A stretch of 64,000 nucleotides of DNA from Siphonodentalium dalli (Eukaryota; Mollusca; Scaphopoda; Gadilida; Siphonodentaliidae): NCBI GenBank assembly GCA_032622095.1, contig CP136061.1, positions 11,423,287 to 11,487,286 of the forward strand, in the 5' to 3' direction. Of the stretch, positions 54,130 to 61,550 are shown piece after piece (position 1 is the first letter of the stretch; the number at the start of each line of letters is the position of its first letter). The position numbers and the translations under genes were made by a program. The notes under the pieces are model-generated. The model saw only the letters and a list, made by a program, of their open reading frames with translations, did no database searches and had not been told where the DNA came from.

Positions 54130-54530
54130 TGTATAGGAAGAATTGTCAGCGCAAAACAATCAACAGTAACCTGAAATTCCTGTACATACATGTACAGTGA
54201 TGAATAAGTAAACGACCCCTTAACCACAGCAGAATATGGGTAAATTTTCAGTATTTAGTCGGAAATATGGCTTGTTGCCATTCATCCGGAAAGCTCTCAC
54301 TGAGATCTTTCCAATGAATGGCAACAAGCCATATTTCCGACTAAATCCTGAAAAGCTACCCATAATTTTGCTGTGGTTAACCCTTTACCCAACAAACCGG
54401 CCAAAACCGGCCAAATAAAGCTTCAACAGCCCTAAAATATCTTCGGTCTGTCTCAATAGAACCATACAAATATGGATATCATTGGAACCGGCTCCTTGAC
54501 CACATTGTGATAGTTACAGTTATGCCCTGT

Positions 54531-54599
54531 GCCAATGCATTCTCTTATATATGCGAGTCGACCATAGGTCGCCTCGCATATATAAGAGAATGCATTGGC
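54531..54599. repeat. 69-bp near-perfect palindrome (hairpin), copy 1 left
   Basis: 27-bp arms (GCCAATGCATTCTCTT at the outer end) pair perfectly. One T/C mismatch follows, then CGACC/GGTCG around an ATA loop. The mismatch and loop give the palindrome a direction, which is reversed in its partner at 54679-54747. Confidence 0.93.
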
Positions 54600-54678
54600 C
54601 TAAAAAAAATCTTTTTTTAACACTTTTTACCATTTTTTCTTACATTCTTTAACAATTTTATAATTTGTAATGTGTTAA

Positions 54679-54747
54679 GCCAATGCATTCTCTTATATAT
54701 GCGAGGCGACCTATGGTCGACTCGCATATATAAGAGAATGCATTGGC
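54679..54747. repeat. 69-bp near-perfect palindrome, copy 1 right (mirrored)
   Basis: This is the reverse complement of the palindrome at 54531-54599, with the central GGCGACCTATGGTCGA order inverted. The two hairpins therefore act as long inverted repeats around about 79 bp of AT-rich DNA. Confidence 0.93.
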
Positions 54748-54851
54748 ACAGGGCCGTTCTGTTGGGTAAAGGGTTAAGGGGGTCAATTACTTAGGGCATC
54801 ACTGTACAGGAGTGTTCTACATGTAGTGATTCCATTTATTACATGATCCTA

Positions 54852-55187
54852 AGGGGGGGGGGGGTCGGAAACAAATTTCAGGCACGTATGACATTTTTTC
54901 CCTTTCGATCATTTTTTGTACCAACCCACCCCCACCGCCAATTTTTTTTTTTCCGTTTTCGGCAGTTTTTTCCGACTATTTTTTGACACCCCACCCCCCC
55001 TTTTAACACTAAAACAGAGATTTGCGGGGGGAGGAAATTCACTGTAAACAGTTGTATATGAATTTATGTGCATACTATTTATCATGTATGTTAACATGGA
55101 CATGTAAATAGGAACGAGCTTGTTGGTGGCTTTGACCACCCACCCACCCCGGCATACGTGCCGGAAGAAATTTGTTCACCCCCCCTG
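54852..55187. mobile_element. foldback element with G/C-tract termini
   Basis: The interval begins with a long G run and ends with a C run. Just inside these, AACAAATTTC and GGCACGTATG on the left pair with the reverse complement on the right (CATACGTGCC and GAAATTTGTT). The interior has several C-rich and T-rich tracts. GATCCTA lies on both sides (54845-54851 and 55188-55194), which could be a 7-bp target duplication. However, GATCCTA is also part of the neighbouring 19-bp minisatellite, so this is not proof. It most likely inserted into the first unit of that array. Confidence 0.6.
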
Positions 55188-55790
55188 GATCCTACCCTTA
55201 TTACATGATCCTACCCTTATTACATGATCCTACCCTTATTACATGATCCTACCCTTATTACATGATCCTACCCTTATTACATGATCCTACCCTTTTTCAT
55301 GATCCTACCCCTATTACATGATCCTACCCTTATTACATGATCCTACCCTTATTACATGATCCTACCCTTATTACATGATCCTACCCTTATTACATGATCC
55401 TACCCCTATTACATGATCCTACCCTTATTACATGATCCTACCCTTATTACATGATCCTACCCTTATTACATGATCCTACCCTTATTACATGATCCTACCC
55501 TTATTACATGATCCTAACCTTATTACATGATCCTACCCTTATTACATGATCCTACCCTTATTACATGATCCTACCCTTATTACATGATCCTACCCTTATT
55601 ACATGATCCCACCCTTATTACATGATCCTACCCTTATTACATGATCCTACCCTTATTACATGATCCTACCCTTATTACATGATCCTACCCTTATTACATG
55701 ATCCTACCCTTATTACATGATCCGACCTTTATTACATGATCCTACCCTTATTACATGATCCTACCCTTATTACATGATCCTACCCTTATT
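55188..55790. repeat. 19-bp minisatellite, about 31 copies
   Basis: The unit is CATGATCCTACCCTTATTA. The array is homogeneous, with a few variants: one shortened unit with CCCTTTTTC near 55292, CCCCTATT near 55310 and 55404, TAACC near 55514 and CCGACC near 55722. A single related unit (TTTATTACATGATCCTA) lies at 54835-54851, on the other side of the G/C-tract element, so the array originally extended at least that far. Confidence 0.95.
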
Positions 55791-56348
55791 TCATTCAATA
55801 AACCCATTCTATAAATTGTGATATCAAACATTCGTTTAATAACAGGAAATAGTGCCAGGTGACCTTTGACTTCCGGTTTGTCGTCTGTTAACATTCACAA
55901 AATTACTACGTCTCAAAATACTATGGCTTCCAATATGTTTCCAACAAACTATCATGAATAAAGAGTTTGAAAAGTTATGTCATTAAATATACGCCATTAA
56001 ATGTGCAAAAAGTCTTTATTTATCTGAGACTATTTCTTTACGCGAGCAAACAGCAAATAGTTACGAAACGTCATCTCACCTTATAGAAACTGATGTTAGT
56101 TTCGCATCCCATCTGTTGATTTAGGTATGTTTTGTCAATGTTTTGGATCATGTAATAAATAGAATCTACAACCGTCCCCAGTTTATTATGGAAATTACAA
56201 AACTCATCCAGTAAATTAGGTCTCGACTGAGCCTTTGGACTCGTTTTGTAAATTCCGCTATAAACTGGTGACTCGTTGTAGATCCACTATATATACTAAA
56301 TGTGACCCGCCATATCAAATCCAGTCGTAAGTCGGGATTTTTTTTTAC
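55791..56348. other. non-repetitive AT-rich stretch, no gene seen
   Basis: I see no convincing coding frame, RNA gene or repeat here. The only small motif of note is TGACCTTTGACTT at 55860-55872, which resembles a DR1 nuclear-receptor site. A T run precedes the palindromic element at its right edge. Confidence 0.5.
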
Positions 56349-56354
56349 CCCTGT

Positions 56355-56423
56355 GCCAATGCATTCTCTTATATATGCGAGTCGACCATAGGTCGCCTCG
56401 CATATATAAGAGAATGCATTGGC
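56355..56423. repeat. 69-bp palindrome, stand-alone element left
   Basis: Same sequence and orientation as 54531-54599, including the ATA loop and the single T/C mismatch. Confidence 0.92.
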
Positions 56424-56637
56424 CTAACAATTTTTTACAATTTTTTCTTGTTTTCTTTAAACAATTTTATAATTTCACCCCATACAGAGCCCCAGACAAA
56501 CATGAGCAGACGACACTCTTCTATATGCTTCTATATATGTGTGGGGCTCCCTGTAGGGTAATGGATGTTGTTTTTATTTTATGTCCTAAAAATTGTAAGA
56601 AACATTTATTTTTAAAAAAATGATAAAAAATTGTTAG

Positions 56638-56706
56638 GCCAATTCATTCTCTTATATATGCGAGGCGACCTATGGTCGACTCGCATATATAAGAGAATGC
56701 ATTGGC
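56638..56706. repeat. 69-bp palindrome, stand-alone element right
   Basis: Mirrored copy. The outer left arm reads AATTCATTC instead of AATGCATTC, which gives one extra mismatch. Confidence 0.9.
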
Positions 56707-56805
56707 ACAGGGTAAAAAAAAATGGTACATCCATGATCCATCTGCCTGGAAATAAGTCACCCTTTACTAAGTTTACTATAAACTTATACTGCTATCCTCA
56801 AAGTA

Positions 56806-57010
56806 CAGTAATGCTCTAAATAATCGACTCCTTAACCACAGCCGAATTATGGGTAACTTTTCAGGATTAAGTCGGAAATATGGTTTATTCTACTTATGGC
56901 TCACTGAGAGCTTTCCGATGAATGGCAACAAGCCATATTTCCGACTAAATGCAGAAAAGCTATCCATAATTCTGCTTTGTTTAAGGAGTCGATTATTTAG
57001 AGCATTACTG
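56806..57010. mobile_element. TA-flanked foldback MITE, uninterrupted copy
   Basis: The terminal inverted repeats begin CAGTAATGCTCTAAATAA and are identical for at least 30 bp on each side. TA dinucleotides lie at 56804-56805 and 57011-57012. The interior forms a long imperfect hairpin sharing AGTCGGAAATATGG and GAATGGCAACAAGCC with the element at 54195. Its right arm has an intact TTAA at 56981-56984, exactly where the sibling carries its piggyBac-like insertion. Confidence 0.85.
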
Positions 57011-57012
57011 TA

Positions 57013-57299
57013 ATTGACCTGAAAACTGGGGTGATACCCCGGTAATGACCGCGGGTTTTACTGGCAGTATATGATATCTACCATGGTATCGATATGGTCA
57101 CTGGAGTGGAGCTACGGTACATGATACCTTGGTCTATTAGCATCTGCTGTGCCCCCTTATAATGAGATAATGGTAACTTCCACGGCCCCATGCACGTAAC
57201 GTTATTGACACAACCCTTATCTTGAGATGCGTTCACTCACACAAGAATGAGGGGGAATTTATTTGGCAGGCCTGCGGGACCTGTGTGCAGTTAATCTCA
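57013..57299. other. non-repetitive spacer, no gene seen
   Basis: Mixed-composition sequence with no recognisable gene or repeat between two transposon-derived elements. Confidence 0.5.
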
Positions 57300-57301
57300 T
57301 A

Positions 57302-57690
57302 CCCTGCTGGACAAAACAAGTGTTGGCACCCGCGGTGTATTTGCCGTTCGGGCCGCGGTGTCAGAGTTTGTAACTGCAGTTGAGCACCGCAGCCGAACGG
57401 CAAGTACTAGTACACTCAGACACTGCGGCCAAACAGCAAGTTCACTGCGGCCAAAAGGCAACTACCCCTCGCAGTCGAACGACATGTACACCGTGGTTAG
57501 ATTTCTGGTTTGTATTGTCTTTTTTCAGTTTGATGACAGTACACCGTGACAACTACACCATGCTGAATGGCAATTATACCGCTGCCCAACTGTAGTTAGC
57601 CGGTGGAGCCGCGGTGTAGTTGCATTTCGGGCCGCGGTGGCAACGCTAACCGCACCGCAGTTAAGTGGACACTTGTTTTGTCCAGCAGGG
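57302..57690. mobile_element. TA-flanked MITE with GC-rich internal repeats
   Basis: The 22-bp terminal inverted repeats are perfect, starting CCCTGCTGGACAAAACAAG on the left and reversed on the right. TA flanks both sides (57300-57301 and 57691-57692). The 389-bp interior contains several imperfect copies of a motif like GCGGCCGAACGGCAAGT, in both orientations. The size and TA target suggest a non-autonomous Tc1/mariner-type element, although the superfamily is inferred from the target site only. Short open frames inside it come from the internal repeats. Confidence 0.8.
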
Positions 57691-57692
57691 TA

Positions 57693-58326
57693 GCATTAGT
57701 GCCGATGGTTGGAGGGATTACTAGTATTTAGTGTGGTGATTGTGTTTACATAGCTAATCCTATTGTGATGCGCCCTACTGACGAAGCAACCCTTCTATCA
57801 TGTTATTGTTCGGCGATTGATTTATTGTTTTATGATAAACCGCAGTAGATATGCGAGTGTACTTATTAACTAACTGCTTTCCTATCGATAGCAAAAGTCG
57901 ATCAAACCACGGTTGTCGAAATATAAGACTCAATGTTGCGGAAAATGATAGTATCAGGGATAGCATTTGGCAAATTCTAAAGAATTTGGCAAAAATAAAT
58001 ATCATTTGGCAAAAGTAAATTTTGGTCCAGCGCGGACCCTGGCCATAACCCGTACATGACTCTCTCTCTGGTGGGTCACTCAGTGTCAGCTGTATTCACT
58101 CACACTTGGGCCATTTTGGGGAGAATATACCGGTATGTGCTGATGGTGCTCACTTCAGTTGAACGACGTAAGGTGAGACACACTATTTATTTGATAAAAT
58201 AACTGTTCTAATGTACTGAGCCGCGTTTTCGTGGTGTTTCGACCTGCCGGGTATTACACTGCTTCCGTTTGTCAGTTACACGACACGGAAACAACTACGA
58301 GATAACTCGTAGTGGCAATCAATGTG
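57693..58326. other. non-repetitive stretch, no gene recognised
   Basis: A minus-strand frame of 76 codons with an ATG (57775-58005) shows no recognisable domain and has a hydrophobic start; I do not call it a gene. ATTTGGCAAA occurs three times at 57965, 57984 and 58004. A small palindrome, CTACGAG-ATAA-CTCGTAG, lies near 58296-58313. Confidence 0.45.
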
Positions 58327-58356
58327 TTAACCCTTTACGCAACAGAACGGCCCTGT

Positions 58357-58425
58357 GCCAATGCATTCTCTTATATATGCGAATCGACCATAGGTCGCCT
58401 CGCATATATAAGAGAATGCATTGGC
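58357..58425. repeat. 69-bp palindrome, copy 2 left
   Basis: As 54531-54599, but with GCGAATCG instead of GCGAGTCG, adding a mismatch near the centre. Confidence 0.9.
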
Positions 58426-58557
58426 TTAACAAATATTAAAAATGATAAAAGTGCCAAAGAATGTAGAAAAATATTATAAAAATTGTTAAAAAATGTAAGA
58501 AAAAATTATAAAATTGTTAAAGAATGTAAGAAAAAATGGTAAAAAGAATTTTTTTAG

Positions 58558-58626
58558 GCCAATGCATTCTCTTATATATGCGAGGCGACCTATGGTCGAC
58601 TCGCATATATAAGAGAATGCATTGGC
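58558..58626. repeat. 69-bp palindrome, copy 2 right
   Basis: Mirrored partner; identical in layout to 54679-54747. Confidence 0.92.
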
Positions 58627-58779
58627 ACAGGGCATAACTGTAACCATCACAATGTGGTCAATCAACCGGTTCCAATGATATCCATATTTGTATGGTTTTA
58701 TTGAGACAGACCGAAGATATTTTAGGCTGTTGAAGCTTTATTTGGGCGTTTTTGGCCGTTTTGTTGGGTAAAGGGTTAA

Positions 58780-59251
58780 CTGTGGTCAGTCGTCCTTATA
58801 TATATAATATATAATATAATAACCCAGTCCCACATATGACCCACAATCACTAGAATGACAACAAAAAGCTGCTGCGATATTTGTTTATAGTGAGTCGTGA
58901 CTACAATATACCAACAGCGTACAGGCCCTCCATTTGACCACGTGTTTCTGAGCCATATATTATTACACTTCTCAAGAAATAAAGAACTACAAATATCGAT
59001 ATCTGATCACTCTGAGCTTTAATGGGTGGGTTCCTCGACTTGAATTAAATATTTTTCACCCCCGAAGCCAAAGAAACAAGTGCACCGCTAGGCGTAGGTA
59101 ACGCCCCCCGACTGTACAATCAGAGAGGATTTTTCTTATTTTTGTGCAAATGCTTATTAAATGGCACTTTGTAAAGTTATGTTATTCATGAGTAAACAAT
59201 CCAAAATCAAGTAATCATCTGGAAACCAAAAAAAAGTAGCAGAAAACCTGA
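58780..59251. other. non-repetitive stretch with a short TA-rich tract
   Basis: A TATATATAATATATAATATA-like tract lies at 58797-58821. The remainder shows no gene, RNA or repeat that I can recognise. Confidence 0.5.
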
Positions 59252-59945
59252 TATGGGGAAATCTTGTCCCCCTGGCTGGTCTATTAGCATACCATAGATC
59301 AACTGAATTGAGTTAGCGAAACCAAAGTTATGAGTTGAAACGTTCGTATGCCACAGAAAACTGAATTTTCTAAGTCCAAAAAGGGGCGTAACTCTGGAAA
59401 AAAATGGGCGGACGAAACCGCAGTTATGGGGAAATATTGTCCCCCTGGCTGGTCTATTAGCATACCATAGATCAACTGAATTGAGTTAGCGAAACCAAAG
59501 TTATGAGTTGAAACGTTCGTACGGACAATTTTCTAAGTCCAAAAAGGGGCGTAACTCTGGAAAAAATGGGCGGACGAAACCAGCAGTTATGGGGAAATCT
59601 TGTCCCCCCGGCTGGTCTATTAGCATACCAAAGATCAACTAAATTGAGTTAGCGAAACCAAAGGTATGAGTTGAAACGTTCATACGGGTCGACAATTTTC
59701 TAAGTCCAAAAAGGAGCGTAACTCTGGAAAAAATGGGCGGATGAAACCGCAGTTATGGGGAAATCTTGTCCCCCTGGCTGGTCTATTAGCATACCATAGA
59801 TCAACTGAATTGAGTTAGCGAAACCAAAGTTCTTACGGACGGAAGGACGGACGGACGGAAGGACGGAAGGACAGACGGAAGGACAGACGGAAGGACGGAC
59901 GGACCCACTATATACCCCCAAATCTCCATCGGAGATCGGGGGCAT
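59252..59945. mobile_element. pearl/CvA-like (Helentron-related) element with core repeats
   Basis: Four core repeats begin with TATGGGGAAAT at 59252, 59425, 59588 and 59754, spaced 173, 163 and 166 bp; the last is cut short. Each holds GGTCTATTAGCATACC, TTGAGTTAGCGAAACC and (except the last) AAAAAGGGGCGTAACTCTGG or a close variant. The last core runs into an ACGG/AAGG microsatellite (about 59833-59905). The end is a hairpin (about 59913-59942) in which CCCCC and ATCTCC pair with GGAGAT and GGGGG. This order of core repeats, tetranucleotide microsatellite and terminal hairpin is known for mollusc pearl/CvA elements. Assignment rests on architecture, not on sequence comparison. The left boundary is uncertain. 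Confidence 0.7.
59833..59905. repeat. ACGG/AAGG tetranucleotide microsatellite
   Basis: Interspersed GGACGGACGG, GGAAGGACGG and GGACAGACGG units. On the minus strand it translates as a repeated VRPSV/VCPSV string, which is not a protein. Confidence 0.93.
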
Positions 59946-60164
59946 AATAACAATTTAGGAGCGTCTGATCGGATTGAGTACCTTTAACCGGCTACAAAAA
60001 TAGGTGAACTGTTCCAGAACCAGTTTATGTGGCATTGTAGGCTAATTGGTTTATATACACACGGGATTGTGAAGGGTGCTCAGGAGCAGATAGCTGATAA
60101 TAGCGGATATTCATGGTATAATTTGAAGCCAATAGAATCAGACAGCAAAAGGAGCATGAGACCA
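59946..60164. other. short non-repetitive spacer
   Basis: I see nothing recognisable between the core-repeat element and the next inverted-repeat element. Confidence 0.45.
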
Positions 60165-60172
60165 GATAACAC

Positions 60173-60758
60173 TGGGGCCCTGCGAATCGGGCATTTTCAT
60201 CTCGAATCGAATCGGCCAAATAATTTCAAATCGCATCGAATCTCAAATCGAATCATTACATCAATCGTAACAATAGTGACGATGTATACATGTATATCAC
60301 TTGACTGAGTGTATCAATTTACTAACTTCGTTATGTGATCGTCGGTATATATTGTAAATATTATCCATAAATGGATCAAATTCACATTTAACCAATTAAG
60401 TGCGCAATCTTTGTGGCTATCTCTGCTAAATAATATCGAAATGTTATCATAAGCAATAATGAAGTCAGTAAGTATTCACGTAGCTGAAGTTTGACATGAA
60501 ATTTTGCTAGATCAGTTTCATTAGTTGTGCAATGCTTCGGTGGTCTATATAGTATAGCTCAGTCTACAACAGTGTTTGTAATATGTGGTCTTTCGATGGT
60601 GTCATAAACTATCTTCGCGAAAAAGCAATATGTCCATTGCCATAATGAGAATACAACTGGTGCCAGTGATTCGTTACAATTCAAATCTGGACAGCCGATT
60701 TCGAATTGAAATCGAATCAGACGAAAGATTCCGAATCGAGTCGAATCGCAGGGCCCCA
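60173..60758. mobile_element. possible hAT-like MITE
   Basis: The ends are inverted: TGGGGCCCTGCGAATCG on the left, and the reverse complement with one change on the right (CGAATCGCAGGGCCCCA). The flanking 8-mers GATAACAC (60165-60172) and GACAACAC (60759-60766) match at 7 of 8 positions, as for a slightly decayed hAT-type 8-bp duplication. Both subterminal regions carry many AATCGAATC-like motifs, as subterminal repeats of hAT elements often do. The interior (about 60300-60660) is unremarkable and lacks a transposase. The superfamily is inferred from duplication length only. Confidence 0.6.
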
Positions 60759-60766
60759 GACAACAC

Positions 60767-61097
60767 CTACATGTATATAAATTAACAATTTGAGGCTATC
60801 AACTTTCAAACAACAATAACACTTGCAACCGCGATGACGTCTATTTAAGTTTATAAATTCAACTAAATTTCCATCTAATCAATGGTGCCGACTTCTCTGT
60901 GGTCGACTTCATGTGGGGCCGTTCTCGTATGCGGTCGATTTATGTAGATCATGGCATGAATCTCTGGTCAGGCTAATGCCCGTAGAGATAATATTCCACT
61001 AGAATAAAACCTGGGAACTTTTTGGAGTTTTGACAGGGAACCTTATAAAGTCGAAAAAATAATGCGGGGAATATTATTCTCTGTTATTATGTGTTCC
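60767..61097. other. non-repetitive spacer, no gene seen
   Basis: AT-rich sequence without a convincing reading frame or repeat. Confidence 0.45.
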
Positions 61098-61127
61098 TTA
61101 ACCCTTTACCCAACAAAACGGCCCTGT

Positions 61128-61196
61128 GCCAACGCATTCTCCTATATATGCGAGTCGACCATAGGTCACCTCGCAATTATAAGAGAATGCATTGGC
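61128..61196. repeat. 69-bp palindrome, copy 3 left (decayed)
   Basis: Same layout as the other palindromes, with at least four substitutions that create mismatches in the arms and in the GGTCAC centre. Confidence 0.85.
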
Positions 61197-61331
61197 TTAA
61201 CACATATTAAAAATTATAAAATTGTCAAAGAATGTAGAAAAATATTATAAAAATTGTAAGAAAAAATTATAAAATTGTTAAAGAATGTAAGAAAAAAATG
61301 GTAAAAAGTGTTAAAAAAGATTTTTTTTTAG

Positions 61332-61400
61332 GCCAATGCATTATCTTATATATGCGAGGCGACCTATGGTCGACTCGCATATATAAGAGAATGCATTGGC
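61332..61400. repeat. 69-bp palindrome, copy 3 right
   Basis: Mirrored partner, with one arm change (GCATTATCTT for GCATTCTCTT). Confidence 0.88.
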
Positions 61401-61550
61401 ACAGGGCATAACTGTAACCATCACAATGTGGTCAAGGAACCGGTTCCAATGACATCCATATTTGTATGGTGTTATTGAGACAGACCGAAGATATTTTAGG
61501 CTGTTGAAGCTTTATTTGGGCGTTTTTTGGCCGTTTTGTTGGGGTAAAGG

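Larger units (their letters stand above)
54381..54773. mobile_element. piggyBac-like MITE (copy 1), nested at a TTAA site
   Basis: The 393-bp element starts with CCCTTTACCCAACA and ends with its reverse complement. It is flanked by TTAA at 54377-54380 and 54774-54777. TTAA target duplications with termini beginning CCC are the hallmark of the piggyBac superfamily. The long left subterminal region (54399-54524) contains AAAGCTTCAACAGCC and ACCATACAAATATGGATATC segments shared with the copies at 58331 and 61102. The core holds two 69-bp palindromes around an AT-rich spacer. There is no transposase frame. Confidence 0.78.
54195..54804. mobile_element. TA-flanked foldback MITE, interrupted by a piggyBac-like insertion
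   Basis: Both ends read CAGTGATG (plus strand left, minus strand right) and are bordered by TA at 54193-54194 and 54805-54806, as expected for a Tc1/mariner-type target duplication. The termini extend inward to a TTAACCACAG segment and then to a long inverted repeat (54220-54380) with an AGTCGGAAATATGGCTTGTT core. Without the nested element at 54381-54773 and one TTAA, the length is about 213 bp, close to the 205-bp sibling at 56806-57010. No coding capacity; non-autonomous. Confidence 0.82.
56349..56712. mobile_element. double-palindrome element, stand-alone variant
   Basis: The ends read CCCTGTGCCAATGC and its reverse complement, and the outer flanks are symmetrical T and A runs with TA next to the termini (56346-56347 and 56713-56714). 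Palindromes of 69 bp lie at 56355-56423 and 56638-56706. The core matches that of the piggyBac-like copies, but the CCCTTTACCCAACA termini are missing. It is therefore either a related TA-inserting foldback or a fragment that lost its outer ends. The spacer (56424-56637) is longer and carries an extra segment with TGTGGGGCTCCCTGTAGGG. Confidence 0.7.
58331..58775. mobile_element. piggyBac-like MITE (copy 2), intact TTAA duplication
   Basis: The 445-bp element begins CCCTTTACGCAACA, ends TGTTGGGTAAAGGG and is flanked by TTAA at 58327-58330 and 58776-58779. It is in the opposite orientation to copy 1, with the long subterminal region (ATATGGTTTTATTGAGACAG, AAGCTTTATTTGGG) on the right. The two 69-bp palindromes are at 58357-58425 and 58558-58626, separated by an A-rich spacer of about 130 bp that contains repeated AATGTAAGAAAAA-like segments. 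No transposase. Confidence 0.8.
61102..61550. mobile_element. piggyBac-like MITE (copy 3), right end decayed
   Basis: The left end is intact: TTAA at 61098-61101, then CCCTTTACCCAACAAAACGG. The right end reads TTGTTGGGGTAAAGG and then ATTTATTAA, so the final G and the adjoining TTAA are altered and the duplication is not intact. Orientation is as in copy 2. Palindromes lie at 61128-61196 (several mismatches, e.g. AACGCATTCTCC and GCAATTAT) and 61332-61400. It is the oldest-looking of the three copies. Confidence 0.75.

Noticed and set aside
53130-54227. A 365-codon minus-strand frame, and several overlapping ones, with CTVMWG/LYCYVG/AVLLCG repeats.
   Set aside because: The 18-bp unit is six codons long and has no stop in any minus-strand frame, so long frames are unavoidable. 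Overlapping frames are open at once and indels shift between them, which is unlike a selected protein.
54236-54418. 60-codon plus-strand frame.
   Set aside because: It lies across both arms of the foldback element and into the piggyBac-like element; no protein features.
54909-55139. 76-codon minus-strand frame.
   Set aside because: It lies within the G/C-tract foldback element and reflects its homopolymer runs.
54845-55194. GATCCTA on both sides of the G/C-tract element as proof of a 7-bp target duplication.
   Set aside because: The same heptamer occurs in every unit of the adjoining 19-bp array, so a match on both sides is expected without transposition.
1-55790. Tandem arrays as CRISPR candidates.
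   Set aside because: The units abut one another with no unique spacers, and the transposon content points to an animal genome.
55188-55790. The CCCTTATTA-containing 19-bp array as interstitial telomeric repeat.
   Set aside because: The unit is not a TTAGGG-type repeat and has a fixed 19-bp period; it is an ordinary minisatellite.
56375-56819. Plus-strand frames of 82 and 62 codons.
   Set aside because: Both begin inside 69-bp palindromes of the double-hairpin element and lack recognisable features.
57358-57595. Frames of 63 and 71 codons in the GC-rich MITE.
   Set aside because: They overlap each other and read through its internal repeats; similar frames appear in the partial copy at 63698-63916.
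59700-59945. Minus-strand 81-codon frame with repeated VRPSV/VCPSV.
   Set aside because: It is a translation of the ACGG/AAGG microsatellite and the neighbouring core repeat.
60027-60308. 93-codon plus-strand frame and its 64-codon antisense partner.
   Set aside because: The frame runs into the inverted-repeat element at 60173, and its C-terminal half is a translation of the AATCGAATC motifs.
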